The notes: generated by a model not told the origin, from the letters alone. DNA of 64,000 nt from Schistosoma haematobium (GCF_000699445.3 NC_067200.1:248001-312000), one strand, 5' to 3'; positions 21,900 to 33,235 are shown, counted from the stretch's first letter. Made by a program: numbers and translations.

Positions 21900-22602
21900 A
21901 TTTTTATGCACAAAGGAAGAAGAAAGATCCTCAAATACAACACCAAGAACACTTACACAATCACACTTGACGGCGAAACTTTGCAAGATTTGGAATCTTT
22001 CACGTAACTGGAAAGCATCATTGATGAACGTGGAGAATCTGATGCAAACGTAAAGAGTAGGATTGGCGAAGCAAGGAAAACGTTCCTACAATTGAAGAAC
22101 ATATGGAAATCAAAACAACTGTCAACAAATATCACAGTGTGAATATTCAATACGAACGTGAAGACAGTCTCACTGTACGGAGCTGAAAACTGGTGAACTA
22201 CCACATTCATCATCAAAAGATAAAAGTGTTTGTATAGAATTGTCTATGCAAGATTCTCATTATCCGTTGATCGGATATAATCATTATCAATCTACTGTGG
22301 GAGAGAACAAATCAGCTTGCAGTTGAACAGGAAATTAGAAAAAGACGTTGGAAGTGGATAGGACACACATTGAGGATATCATCAAATGGCATCAAGAGGC
22401 AAGTGCTAACTTGGAAGTCTGAATGAAAGTAGGAAAGTGGAAGGAAGAAAAATACACTGTGTTGGGAATTGCAAGCAGGCATGAAAGGGATGAATAGAAA
22501 CAAGTTGAAAGGATTGTCCAGGACAGGGTTGATTGAAACGTTCTGGTTGGCGGATTATGCTCCTGCACGAGAGGTAACAGGCGTAAGTAATTAAGTAAGT
22601 AA
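21900..22602 (+). mobile_element. 5'-truncated RTE copy (family A)
   Basis: Post-RT region and 3' end: I-T-L-D-G-E-T-L-Q-D-L, D-E-R-G-E-S-D-A-N-V-K-S-R-I-G, L-Q-L-K-N-I-W-K-S-K-Q-L, then GGAAGTGGATAGGACACACATTG-type sequence and the GGCGTAAGTAATTAAGTAAGTA tail. Many stops. Truncated just downstream of the catalytic RT box, like the copies at 28595, 45700 and 49212. Confidence 0.75.
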
Positions 22603-22609
22603 ATATAAA

Positions 22610-22984
22610 AATAATAATGAAAACACAATTTCATCTTTAATTATGTTGATGAATTTTCCAGTATTGTTTAAACATACCTTCATGGTCAAATGGCTGAACT
22701 TTCAACCTATCTGTCAAGAATTCGAATCTGGCTTGAATGAACTGATTAACAATCTAAAATGATGTATAAAAACCAATTACACAAACAATCATTGAATAAA
22801 TGAATTCATCACTCTGAAATGACAATGTTTCATTCATTGAAACGTATCTGTTTATGTCAATTAAGGTTAGAAAACATTGATTGATAAATGATATTGAGTA
22901 TACCATGTCATTTGATACAAAAAGATTTTTTGACACGGATTAACATTTCAATCCAAACTAGCAATAAATAATTCAATATTTTGA
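22610..22984. other. Unassigned AT-rich sequence
   Basis: Nothing recognised. Confidence 0.4.
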
Positions 22985-23295
22985 TTGAGATCATGAATCG
23001 ATAAATTTTAGACCACCACTGAAAATTTGGAAGGATTGGACCGGCCGTTTCGTCCTAGTAGGGAATCTAATCAACGTTGGACATGAGGCAGTGACCCACC
23101 GTAGACGATGGAAGATGGTCGCGTAATTTTTATGGATTGATTGGAGTCAGACACTGACTAAGCGGTCAAAAGGTCGGGCTTTCACACCACAAATCACAGG
23201 TTTAGTGCTTTCAGGTTTCCAATGGTGGTCTATTTCTAATTGACTCATGAACTCAACTATTAAGTTGACATAGTTACGATAATATTCGTAGATTA
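22985..23295 (-). repeat. Composite SINE
   Basis: 22985-23070 is the minus-strand tail (GAAAATTTGGAAGGATTGGACC, CCGTTTCGTCCTAGTAGGGA); 23205-23295 is a plus-strand tail (TTCAGGTTTCCAATGGTGG, GACTCATGAACTCAACTATTA). The two tails face inward around about 135 bp. Confidence 0.55.
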
Positions 23296-23689
23296 GTAAA
23301 TGGTGATACTGATTACAATAAATGAAATATGGAAGCTTCGACGATGAATACCTACTTTTTGCTTATTAATAGCTTCTCTATACAAACAGATAGAGTAGTA
23401 ATAGGGTCACATCTAGGTTAGATCCTTGTAAAATGTCTTTTAGCCAAACTAAGAAATGAACCTCAAATAAGCATACCCAGTCTCCCTATTTCGGGAACAT
23501 TTGATGGATCAATAAATCTACCGATCCTCATAGCTTCACACCTCTTCAGTATAAAATATATCTAGTTAAATGATTCAGCTTTAGAATCAGACTAATGCGT
23601 TCGAGAGATAGTGTAGATGGTAGAATAAATAATCTAAGGAGTATACTACGTTCATTTAAATCATATGAAATGATATCTTTCAGAATGGA
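23296..23689. other. Unassigned sequence
   Basis: No gene. TTTAGAATCAGACTAATGCG near 23580-23600 is not matched elsewhere. Confidence 0.35.
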
Positions 23690-24015
23690 AAAACATTACA
23701 AAGTGTGACTCAGAGGGCTTTATCCTTGCCTTCTCATGAACATGTGCTAGTATGGTTGGAAAGTGGTGTCACGAAATCTAATAACTGCGCCACTCTTTCT
23801 CACTTGGTAGATTATGAACATGATGTTAAAACAGATGAAGATTTTTCTGTTTGCATCATATACCAAACAATCTACGTAAAGTAGCTAGATTACATTTCAT
23901 CTTCATACCTGAAGCTATCGTGATCAGCTTTATAAGACTTAAAAATGTATTCAAAAAGGCATGTTCAGTTTCTGTATTCACCATGATCCACGACTGGATC
24001 ACGATACACCTAAAA
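23690..24015 (+). pseudogene. Retroelement protein remnant, possibly GIY-YIG-like
   Basis: Conceptual translation with stops gives S-G-V-T-K-S-N-N-C-A-T-L-S-H-L-V-D, E-H-D-V-K-T-D-E-D-F-S-V, and later R-H-V-Q-F-L-Y-S-P. The pattern (S-x-x-x-L-x-H-L-x-D/E-x-x-H/Y) resembles the GIY-YIG endonuclease tails of some retroelements, as in Penelope-like elements. Short and broken; the family is uncertain. Confidence 0.3.
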
Positions 24016-24869
24016 TGGATATTGTAAACCCCATTTTATATCTTCCGTAACCTAATCTTGACTTCGGGTCTGCTAAAACGCATTTAATACCGAGAGCGTA
24101 AAACGAAATTGATACGAAAAAACACAGTTAGTAACAGTGACATGAAAACACGTCGTAGTTTTACAGAGTTTCATTCTCTTATGTAGCTCCGTGACAACGT
24201 TTTTTGATTGAGACAGTGGGTGAGATTGGTGGAAATCCAATATGAAAACATTGATTCCCTGAACATCAGAAATACCTATTTTTGACATGTACCATCTAGT
24301 TTGTAACGTATGTACACGATTTCAAAGTTAGAAACTTCCTTCATAAATGTATATGTAATTGAGAAAGCTTAACGACTAAATCGTTTACAACATGATTTAA
24401 AATTAAAATAGGTTTCACTCAAATTCAAACTGAGACTGCCTATAAATGAAATAGACTGTGACCGAAATCACTTAATGTCGTCAATCTGTAAAAGGAATTA
24501 ATAAACTACATTCATGGATTTCGATCATGAACTTTTCTTCATTAAACTACTATTGAAATCCATAAACTACTAGATTACTTCTTTGTCTTAGTATGATACT
24601 CTGAAATTAAAAAACTGCACAACCTCAGTGAATCGAATCCAGAATTTTTGATCATGATAACAAACATTTAACATTTAGATTATTCAGTCAGCCTAATCCA
24701 CTAAAACGTAACAGATGTAAATCGCTTCTTGATATCCAACAGCGGTTTAAGTCAGATAGATGTAAGCTGTCAATGAAGGTTTCTTATCAGTTGGCATTCA
24801 TCAATAATACAAATTGCAATCTATAGAAAACTAATAACTCTTCAAAAATTTGAAAAAACTTCAATCATC
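24016..24869. other. Unassigned AT-rich sequence
   Basis: No gene or recognised repeat. Confidence 0.4.
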
Positions 24870-25350
24870 AAAAGGAAAGATGGGTGATTTTTGTTGTGAC
24901 TTTATGGCCAGCTAGTTATCACCTGATTTATCCACGAATCGAAATACGACTATATAATCTTCATACTGTGTTAAAGATATGACGTTTGACCGGTATGAGC
25001 AGCCTAGTGTCCTTACTAGTCCCTTGCTAGCGTAGCCCGTCCAGATCAATCCAGGACAACAATAACAACCTCCATTATGCCAATCATTTATTTCAGACAC
25101 ACTGGGTTTATAAACAAACCAGATAGATGGCATCGCACCATTAAGTAGGAAATTACATAGGAAATGCACAATAAAGCCAAAAAGTGACTGTGAATGTAGG
25201 AGACTGTAATCAATAAACTGAACATAATTGAAGAACAGTAGATCGTATCATAATAATCTATAGATCAAAATGACGCTTATAATAAGAGGAATATGAATAT
25301 ACACAGTCTAATAACTGAATAGTTATACCAATAAGAATCTATAGATGATA
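24870..25350 (-). repeat. Repeat E copy
   Basis: Reverse complement of 41290-41780, with matching blocks CACAGTATGAAGATTATATAG-type, GATTCGTGGATAAATCA, CTCATACCGGTC, TGTCTGAAATAAATGATT and GATCATAATAATCTATAGATC-type. About 480 bp; possibly an LTR, but no termini or TSD found. An 85-codon frame here is not conserved in the other copy. Confidence 0.65.
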
Positions 25351-25394
25351 TATAGTTAATGAATATGTCTCAAACGCTACTTGTAATGTAATCT

Positions 25395-25990
25395 TCACTA
25401 GGATATAAAAACTAACACAATCATACTTGATGAAGAAGCTTTGGAAGATGTACAATCTTTCACTTAATTATGAAGCATCATATTTGAACAAGGAGGATCT
25501 GATTCAGACGTAAAGGACGGGTTTGGTAAAGCAAAGACGAACAAGAAAGCAGTCCCGCTGTACGGAGCTGACAGGTGGTGAATTACTACAGCCATCATCA
25601 AAAACAGTACAAGTATTTGTATAGGTCTGTCTATGCCAGATAGGGAATATGCGTTGATTGGATACGATCAGCAACAGCCTACTTTGTGAGAGAACAAACT
25701 AGCTGAGGATAAGATTAAAAAGAATACGTTGTAAATAGATAAGACATACATTACAGAAGTCATCAACCTGTATCACGAGGCAATCACAAACTTGACATCT
25801 TCAATGGAAACGTAATAGAGGTAGGTCAAAGAATAAATTATGTCGTGAATTGGAAATAGACAATAAAAGAGTATAAATATCAGCTGGAAACAAGTGGAAA
25901 TACTCGTCCAGGAAAGAATTTTATGAAAAATGCTGAAGATCGTTCTATGTTCCTCCATAAACGATAACAGATATATATATATAAGTAAAT
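25395..25990 (+). mobile_element. 5'-truncated RTE copy (family A), degraded
   Basis: Matches the RTE tail: CAATCATACTTGATGAAGAAG, GAAGCATCATATTTGAACAAGG, GTACGGAGCTGACAGGTGG, CAGTACAAGTATTTGTATAGG, a decayed GGACATACA region and a terminal TATATATAAGTAA. Deleted between about 25545 and 25550 relative to other copies. Confidence 0.65.
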
Positions 25991-26084
25991 TAATCAATAA
26001 TAATATGAACAATTAATTACTTATATTTATTGATTTTTATCAATCATTCCCATTAACATTCATTTATTTTCCAAATATTGATTT

Positions 26085-26395
26085 ATTTCATGCATAAAAG
26101 AAGATAAACCACACACACACACAAGATAAAGTTAATGAACGTAAACGAGAGCCAAATCTCATAGAGTAATATTTTACAACAACAAAAAAAAAGGAAAAAA
26201 TATTTAAAAAAAACAAAAAAGGAAAAATAAAGAAAACAAAAAACCCACTTTGTTTTAATACAAAATGGAATCAAAATTTTTGTGAATTTTTTTTTGTTTT
26301 TTTGTTTTGTTTAATTAAACAAAACTTTGGCGTTATCTTTGAAAATAATAGAGAATTTCAATAAACAAATTGTAATGAAAAGAAAAAAATATTGT
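26085..26395. repeat. A/T-homopolymer-rich low complexity
   Basis: Runs of A (26175-26235) and T (26275-26310) and a short (CA)n at 26112-26122. Open frames here are compositional. Confidence 0.7.
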
Positions 26396-26404
26396 CTAGA
26401 TAAG

Positions 26405-26530
26405 TGATTATGAGAAGTCTGTAGTTCAAATGGATAACGTTTAAAATGAACGATGTTGGGTTCGAGTTATGGAATAGATATTAACTCTGAGATGTAAGTC
26501 TATTCAGTCGATGTTTTGGATAAGGATAAG
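26405..26530 (+). repeat. Sm-alpha SINE head
   Basis: TCTGTAGTTCAAATGGATAACG, GGGTTCGAGTTATGGAA (B box) and ATTAACTCTGAGATGTAAG, the head of Sm-alpha up to where the hammerhead would begin. Confidence 0.55.
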
Positions 26531-26654
26531 GATACTCACAATAGACCTGTTGACAATTTGTCTTTATCTGATGAATTAAAAACTCTTCAATGACATGAAC
26601 TTGTAATGATATATATTAGATTGAAATAAAGCTATTGTAATTCAGGCAACACTA

Positions 26655-26900
26655 TAATTTCTCCACTGGTCCATCAGGGTGCTTGGTACCTGTGTAGTTG
26701 CGCCACAGGATTGAGATGAACTATTCAGATTATAGCGTTAAAGACTATATGGTGTCTGCTTCTCATGTTAAACGGGATTAAGCTGTACTGTTTGGGTGAT
26801 CATGTGAAAGTTCGGATGGTGTTTGATTCTCCTGAAAACCACTGGAAAATTACCCTGTCTCACAAGGGTATATTACATAACTGTGATAATATCTGGACGA
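26655..26900 (+). repeat. Repeat D copy
   Basis: GGGTGCTTGGTACCTGTGT, AACGGGATTAAGCTGTACTG, GTGAAAGTTCGGATG and AATTACCCTGTC recur at 36637-36850 in the same orientation. About 220 bp with no conserved frame across both copies; probably part of an LTR element. Confidence 0.65.
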
Positions 26901-26914
26901 ATCAATCAGATATA

Positions 26915-27175
26915 AGATAACAGGTCATCGATTTTGGCACGAAATTCATTCACATCCAATTTGGTTCAGTTACGTTTTGACATTTAACTTATGTCAGTTC
27001 GTGATAAAAACCCTTAAATCTAATTCTAAATCTTTAATCATCAACTATAAATCATAATTCTAATTCCTCACACAGGTTCATAACCTTCATTCGGATCTAG
27101 TTATTAAGTGGATACTCTCAAAGTCAATTTAACGTCGCTCAAATGTTATCCATAAATTATAAGTCTCATCGCATA
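26915..27175 (-). repeat. Repeat C copy
   Basis: Inverse of 6540-6850: ATAACAGGTCATCGATTTTGG, ACAGGTTCATAACCTTCATTC, CCATAAATTATAAGTC. Confidence 0.6.
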
Positions 27176-27629
27176 TTACTTTCCAATTGAATAAATGTAA
27201 AACAGTTGATAAAATATAGTTGTCAACCATTATCTTCAATTAGTTACTATTCCAATTTTGACTTGATCAACATCTTCATAGTTAACAAGTATTGAGCCTA
27301 TTCCTAAAGTATTTACTCATCTAAGCGATTTATTTTAACTTTTAGACTAATGAATAAACCTGATCATTCTAGTTACTTGGTTAATTTTATTTGTTACCAT
27401 GAGTACATACATATGATTGTATGTATATGTCTATATACTTGATTGTATTACCTTTATCTATGAATGTGGATATATCATTGTATACGTGTGTTGCTTCTAA
27501 TTATTCGCGTTACTTTCACTTGGAACTCTTCATGTTATATTTGATGTTTCGTTGATGTTGTTTATGTGTTCTTTTCATTAGATTCTTAAACTCATTGATT
27601 AACAGTATGAGGGTTGTGGAGATTATTAC
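27176..27629. other. Unassigned AT-rich sequence
   Basis: Nothing recognised. Confidence 0.4.
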
Positions 27630-27740
27630 ATTTTTGATTTAGATCATGAATTGATTGATGATAGACTACAATTGAAAACCTGGAAGTACTGGATGACCGT
27701 TTCGTCCTATTGTAGGACTCCTCGGCAGTGCGCATAATTG
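27630..27740 (-). repeat. SINE tail fragment
   Basis: GAAAACCTGGAAGTACTGGATG, CCGTTTCGTCCTA, GGACTCCTCGGCAGTGCGCAT: minus-strand tail of the tRNA-derived SINE. Confidence 0.65.
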
Positions 27741-27987
27741 ACTAACATAAGAATTGTGAACTATTGCAATTTCTTAATCTTATTGCTTACAATTGTAAAA
27801 TAGTAACTATTGAAATTAAGAGCATACACTTTACAATTATAAAAATACATATTGTATATATAGTTCATCTGAACTAATAAAAACGATATAATTTTCTCAT
27901 TGAAAGAAAGTTCACCCTAATCATATTGAACAATCTTTATACTGAATGGATATAGAAATATTAAATATAGTTCTCAATTATCACCTC

Positions 27988-28262
27988 GTGATGTGTACTA
28001 CTGATATCGACAGATATAAGTAGTATGTCTCATCAATTGAAAGTGAAATACCTGGTAACAGAATGTTAAGAAGATCAAAGAAAAGAGAACAAAAACAAAG
28101 GATGATTACTGTAAAAACAAAGGAACAATGAAGTCTGAAACAAATGAACTATTTACTGTATACATCTCAAATACTGCTATGATGCTCTGCTCTGTAAAAT
28201 TGTATTCAAATACATTTGATTGTCCCCACTTGGTGCACTCCTTCACTACAATCTTAGTAGAA
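27988..28262 (+). repeat. Repeat F reference copy
   Basis: Palindrome CTACTGATATC/GATATAAGTAG (one mismatch) near 28000-28025, then AAGTGAAATACCTGG, AAGATCAAAGAAAAGAG, AAGGAACAATGAAGTCTG, TTGTATTCAAATACATTTG and CACTTGGTGCACTCCTTCAC. It abuts a truncated Sm-alpha hammerhead. Confidence 0.65.
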
Positions 28263-28335
28263 CGTTTGACGAGTCTTAAATAAGACGAAACACGCCTACT
28301 GGATTCCATTGCTATCCATCATCTATCATTGATTA
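28263..28335 (+). ncRNA. Truncated Sm-alpha hammerhead
   Basis: TTGACGAG at 28266-28273 (first core base changed), an intact 5-bp stem II (GTCTT 28273-28277 / AAGAC 28282-28286) and GAAA at 28287-28290, then CTGGATTCCATTGC. The 5' strand of stem I is replaced by repeat F sequence, so it cannot fold into a full ribozyme. Confidence 0.55.
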
Positions 28336-28594
28336 TAAGGGTAAATGGGCAATTAAATTATGTATACAGACAATGTAACACTTATTCAATTCTATTCAAC
28401 ACTGAAAGAATAAGCTAATCATCATTAAAATTTCACGTTAATGATTCTATCTTAAAACATGATGTAAGTAAACTACATGATTTAAACATGGAGATAACAA
28501 ATTTTTTTCCTACAATTTCCTTAAGCAGTTATACATGAAAATAAGGTAAATGTTTGCTTTGAATAATCTTTTTTTTATGGCTAGTGTTTTTTTG

Positions 28595-29275
28595 GGCACA
28601 TGCAACAAAAAATGCAGGAGAAGACGACCAGTTTAGCAATAGCAGCAGTACGTCTCAACGTACACAAAGGAGAAAGCAAGATTCTTCGATACAACAATCG
28701 AATCACACTTGACGGAGAAACTCTAGAAGATGTTGAAACATTCTTGTTCCTGGACAGCATCATCGATAAACAAGAAGGATCTGATGCAAATGCATATGCA
28801 CGGATCGGCAAAGCAAAAGCAGCAGATCTTCAATTGAAGAACATCTAGAACTCAAAACAACTGTCAACCAACATCAAAGTCAGAATTTTCACTACAAATA
28901 TCAAGACAGTTCTACTGTGTGGGACAGAAACTTGGAGAACTACAAAAGTCATCAACCACAAGATACAAGTGTTTATCAACAGTTGTCTACACAAAATACT
29001 TCGAATCCGTTGGTCAAACATTATCAGCAACAACCTGTTGCGAGAGAGAACAAACTAGATCACAACGGATGAAGCATTATGAGTGGATAGGGCACACATT
29101 GAGGAAAACACTGAACTACGTCACAAGACAAGCCGTCACTTGGAATTTTCTAGTCCAAAGGAGAATTGGAAGACCAAAGAACACATTACTCTAAGAAATA
29201 GAGACAGATATGAGAAGAATGAACAAAAATTTGACAGAACTAGAAATGAAGGTCCAGGGTAGAGTTGGTCGGAGA
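28595..29275 (+). mobile_element. 5'-truncated RTE copy (family A, subfamily 2)
   Basis: Starts just after the RT catalytic box: Q-Q-K-M-Q-E-K-T-T-S-L, then L-N-V-H-K-G-E-S-K-I-L-R-Y, G-S-D-A-N-A-Y-A-R-I-G-K, L-Q-L-K-N-I and a stop, then continuing to G-R-P-K-N-T-L-L. The same stop after L-x-L-K-N-I and the same loss near 28700 occur in the minus-strand copy at 44995-45710, so both come from one already defective source. Confidence 0.75.
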
Positions 29276-29660
29276 ATGCTCCATTGGGTACTCAGTGTAT
29301 GACATGGAGTCGTGGTATAAAAGAAAGCTACAAACAGCTGGCTTCTGTTGGTCCTTCACGACTCCCTGGCTGGGGTTCCAGAGATGGTGCAACACAGTGA
29401 CTATAAACGTTATCATATATGGCTCAGAATAGAAGCCAGTGGCGATCTTGCTGTAACCTTCTTTTACTTTCTTCATACAAAGTGGTTGTATCTTCTTTAT
29501 TTGAAAACATTCTTCTGGTTGTACCTTTCCGTTTCTTTCATTATTGTTATTATTATTACATTACCTTACATCAACCTGGTCGTCATTGTTCTTCTTCTTC
29601 TTCTTTTACGCTGCCTACCTTCTACTTTTGTATTCCCATCCTCAATGTTTCGTGTAGCGC
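29276..29660 (+). mobile_element. Tail of family B element
   Basis: Translation gives M-T-W-S-R-G-I-K-E-S, L-A-S-V-G-P-S-R-L-P-G-W-G-S-R-D-G-A-T-Q and M-A-Q-N-R-S-Q-W-R, matching the carboxy end of the family B element (compare 17225-17340 on the minus strand). A T-rich 3' UTR follows. Only the last ~60 codons are present. Confidence 0.7.
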
Positions 29661-29674
29661 ATACATGCACATAC

Positions 29675-29978
29675 TTACAAACCAGCTTTCAGTTGAAGAA
29701 GAAGTTAGGAAAAGATTATGGAAATGGATAGGACATATATTACGCAAATCATCAATCTGCATCACGAGGCAAGCCCTGACTGGGAATCGTGAAGGGAAAC
29801 GGAAAAGAGGAAGGCCAAACAACACACTACGTCGAGAATTGAAAGCAGATATGTATAGGATGAATAAGAACTGAAAGGAGCTGGAAAGTATTGCCCAAGA
29901 CAGGGTTGGATTGAGAATGCCGGTGAGCAGACTATGCTCCTTCACAAGGAGTAACAGGCGTAAGTAGTAAGTATTACA
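29675..29978 (+). mobile_element. RTE tail (family A)
   Basis: [28 protein letters not shown] and [13 protein letters not shown] encode the RTE carboxy-terminal block, then GTAACAGGCGTAAGTAGTAAG at 29950-29971. 5'-truncated. Confidence 0.75.
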
Positions 29979-30048
29979 TATTTGGTGCTCTCTTGTACTA
30001 ATATTTATGTGTTCAAATAAATAAATACATTCTATTCACGCTCCATTT

Positions 30049-30237
30049 AACTCCGCCTGGAGTCCCTCCGGGGGCTACTGCCGGTCCCAAGCCCGGATAA
30101 AGGAGGAGGGTTGGGCATGAGGTTAGCGTCCCCATCCCGTAGAAAAAAAACTCGCTAAAAAAACGCTAACCAGAAAAAATTATTCAAAACTTTTAAAGTC
30201 TGCCCTGGGAGTCAGAAGTGCTTCATTTAGAAGAATT
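30049..30237 (+). promoter_or_regulatory. RTE 5' UTR, GC-rich
   Basis: Starts CTCCGCCTGGAGTCCCTCC and contains CTACTGCCGGTCCCAAGCC and GGAGGAGGGTTGGGCATG. Its GC content contrasts with the flanks. Non-LTR elements promote transcription from within their 5' UTR, so this is the likely promoter; no specific factor site is identified. Confidence 0.6.
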
Positions 30238-31425
30238 ATGACGCCTCATGATGAAAGCCGGATCCCTTCGGACGTTACGAGGCCGATACCCCTTCTGACA
30301 ACCAGAGCGACCATTTATTTAGGTACATGGAATGTTCGTACAATGTGGGACACCGGAAGATCCTTCCAGATTGCTGCAGAAATGAGAAGATACAACCTAG
30401 ATGTACTTGGGATCAGTGAAACACATTGGACACAAGTTGGACAACAACAACTAACTACAGGAGAGCTCCTGTTATACTCCGGCCATGAAGAAGAAAATGC
30501 ACCACATACACAAGGAGTTGCATTGATGCTGTCCAAACAAGCACAAAATGCACTTATAGGATGGGAATCTCATGGACCAAGGATCATCAAAGCCTCCTTC
30601 GAAACAAAGAAAGAGGGCATTTCAATGAACATCATCCAATGCTATGCGCCTACCAACGACTACAATGAAGAAGCTAAAGATCAATTCTACAATAGGCTGC
30701 AGTCAATCGTCGAGAAGTGCCCAACAAAAGACCTGACCATTCTGATAGGAGATTACAATGCCAAGGTTGGAACGGACAACACTGGATATGAAGACATCAT
30801 GGGACGACACGGACTGGGAGAAAGAAACGAAAATGGTGAGAGATTTGCAAACCTATGTGCCTTCAATAAGCTGGTCAGAGGCGGCACCATATTCCCACAT
30901 AAACGCATACACAAAACCACATCGACTTCACCGGATCACTCTACACAAAACCAAATAGACCATATTTGCATCAACAAAACGTTCAGGAGGACTATAGAGG
31001 ACGTGAGAACCAAGAGAGGAGCTAACATGGCATCAGATCATCACTTGGTGGTCGCCAAGATGAAATTGAATCTCAGGAAGCACTGGACAACGGGGCGGAC
31101 ATTATCACAAAAGTTCAATACGGCCTTTCTTCAAGATACTAACAAACTCAACGAATTCAAGATAGTCCTCAGCAACAAGTTCCAGGCGTTTCATGATCTA
31201 CCCAATGGAGAAGGAACTACTGTGGAGAGCAACTGGAGGGGATCAAAAAGGCAATCACTTCAACATGTCATGAGGTCCTGGGTCACAAGAAGCACCACCA
31301 CAAGGAATGGATCACTGTTGATACACTGGATAAGATTCAAGAAAGGAGGAACAAGAAGGCAGCAATCAATACCAGCCGAACAAGAGCAGAAAAAACAAAG
31401 GCACAAGCTGAATACACGGAAATAA
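30238..31425 (+). pseudogene. RTE endonuclease domain, open frame
   Basis: 395 codons, the longest RTE frame here. The APE-type endonuclease that nicks target DNA for primed reverse transcription is complete in motif: G-T-W-N-V-R-T at about 29-35, S-E-T-H-W at 60-64, C-Y-A-P-T at 135-139, G-D-Y-N-A-K-V-G at 171-178 (F to Y in the usual GDFNAK), Q-I-D-H-I at 239-243, S-D-H-H-L-V at 267-272. After about residue 280 the linker begins; the frame shifts near 340 and then stops. The Met was chosen as the first in frame after the 5' UTR. The domain might fold, but with no downstream RT in frame it is non-autonomous. Confidence 0.85.
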
Positions 31426-32504
31426 ACAAACAAGTGAAAAGGAGCATCAGAACCGACAAACGTAAATTTGTGGAAGATTGAGCAACGACGGCGGAAAATG
31501 CTGTATGAAAAGAAGGAAACATGAAACAATTGTATGACACGACAAAGAAACTCTCTGGAAATCGCCGCAAACCAGAACGACCAGTGAAAAGCAAGGAAGG
31601 CAAGGTAATCACCCACATTGAAGAGCAACAAAACAGGTGGATAGAACACTTCAAAGAATTCTTGAATCGACCAGCGCCACTGAACCCACTCAACATCGAA
31701 GCAGCACCCACGGACCTCCCAATCGATGTTGGCCCACCAACAATTGAGGAAATCATCATGGCCATCAGACAAATCAAGAGTGGCAAAGCAGCAGGACCGG
31801 ACAACATCCCAGCAGAGGCATTGAAAGCAGACGTAGCGGTAACTGCAAGCATGCTCCACATTCTCTTCAATAAGATTTAGGATGAGGAACAGGTACCAAA
31901 AGACTGGACAGAAGGACTACTGATCAAAATACCGAAGAAAGATCTCAGCAACTGTGATAACTACAGGGGCATCACTCTTCTCTCAATACCGGGCAAAGTC
32001 TTCAACGGGGTATTGTTAAACAGGATGAAGGACTGCGTAGACGCCCAACTTCGTGACCAACAGGCAGGATTCCGTAAGGACAGATCATGTACAGACCAAA
32101 TCGCAACTCTACGGATAATTGTGGAACAATCAATTGAATGGAATTCATCACTCTACATCAACTTCATTGACTAAGAAAAGGCATTTGATAGCGTGGACAG
32201 AACAACACTATGGAAACTTCTTCGACACTACGGCGTGCCTCAGAAGATAGTCAATATCATACAGAACTCATATGATGGACTACACTGTAAAATTGTGCAT
32301 GGAGGACAGTTGACAACGTCGTTCGAGGTGAAGACCGGTGTTAGGCAAGGTTGCTTACTCTCACCCTTTCTCTTTCTCCTGGTGATCGACTGGATCATGA
32401 AGACGTCAACGTCTGAAGGTAAGCGCGGGATACAATGGACATCTAAGATGCAGTTGGATGATCTAGACTTCGCAGACGATCTAGCCCATCTATCTCAAAC
32501 GTAA
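31426..32504 (+). pseudogene. RTE linker and reverse transcriptase, interrupted
   Basis: 31521-31880 encodes the linker and start of RT (K-K-L-S-G-N-R-R-K-P-E-R-P, K-S-G-K-A-A-G-P-D-N-I-P-A-E-A), ending at TAG 31878-31880. 31881-32192 continues with D-N-Y-R-G-I-T-L-L-S, D-Q-Q-A-G-F-R-K-D-R-S-C and F-I-D, then TAA (32172-32174), then E-K-A-F-D-S-V-D-R. 32193-32504 has T-G-V-R-Q-G-C-L-L-S-P-F-L-F and L-D-F-A-D-D-L (F-A-D-D at 32469-32480). Motifs are otherwise well preserved. Confidence 0.85.
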
Positions 32505-33235
32505 CAACAGATGCAGGGGAAGACAAACAGTGTGGCAGCAGCCTCAGCAGCAATAGGTCTCAATATACACAAAGGGAAAAGCAGGATTCTCCGATAGAAC
32601 ACAGCATGCACCAGTCCAATCACAATTGACGGAGAAGATTTGGAAGATGTAAAACCTTTACGTATTTGGGCAGCATCGTTGATGAACACTCTGGATCTGA
32701 TGCAGATGTGAAGGCGCACATCGGCAAAGCAAGAACAGCATATTTACAACTGAAGAACATCTGGAGCTCAAAACAACTGTCAACCAACACCAAAGTCAGG
32801 ATTTCCAATACATATGTCAAGACAGTTCTACTGTATGGGGCAGAAACCTGGAGAACTACAAAAGCCATCATCCAGAAAATACAGGTGTTTATTAACAGTT
32901 GTCTACGCAAAATACTTCAGATCCATTGGCCGGACACTATTAGTAACAACGTACTGTGGGAGAGAACAAACCAGATCTCAGTGGAGGAAGAAGTCAGGAA
33001 GAAGCGCTGGAAGTGGATAGGACACACATTGAGGAAAGCACCCAACTGCATCACAAGACAAGCCGTCACATGGAATCCTCAAGGCCGAAGGAGAAGAGGA
33101 AGACCAAAGAACACATTACGCCGAGAATTGGAGATAGACATGAGAAAAATGAACAAGAATTGGATGGAACTAGAAAAGAAGGCCCAGGACAGAGTGGGTT
33201 GGTGAATGCTGGTCAGCGGCCTATGCTCCATTGAG
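32505..33235 (+). pseudogene. RTE carboxy-terminal domain
   Basis: Frame 32666-33205 (179 codons) has [39 protein letters not shown], then K-W-I-G-H-T-L-R-K and [11 protein letters not shown]. This is the reference for the many truncated family A copies in the window. A frameshift near 32660 separates it from the RT domain. Confidence 0.85.

Noticed and set aside
24912..25169. 85-codon minus frame with several Cys as a small secreted protein
   Set aside because: Lies wholly in repeat E, and the other copy (41290-41780) does not keep the frame.
29622..29945. Minus-strand 107-codon frame and similar antisense frames over RTE tails (45208-45702, 42611-43066, 49396-50052)
   Set aside because: All are antisense of RTE tail coding sequence. 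They recur only because the element recurs.
31260..31870. Minus-strand frames of 177 and 199 codons
   Set aside because: They are exact antisense shadows of the RTE linker and RT region on the plus strand.
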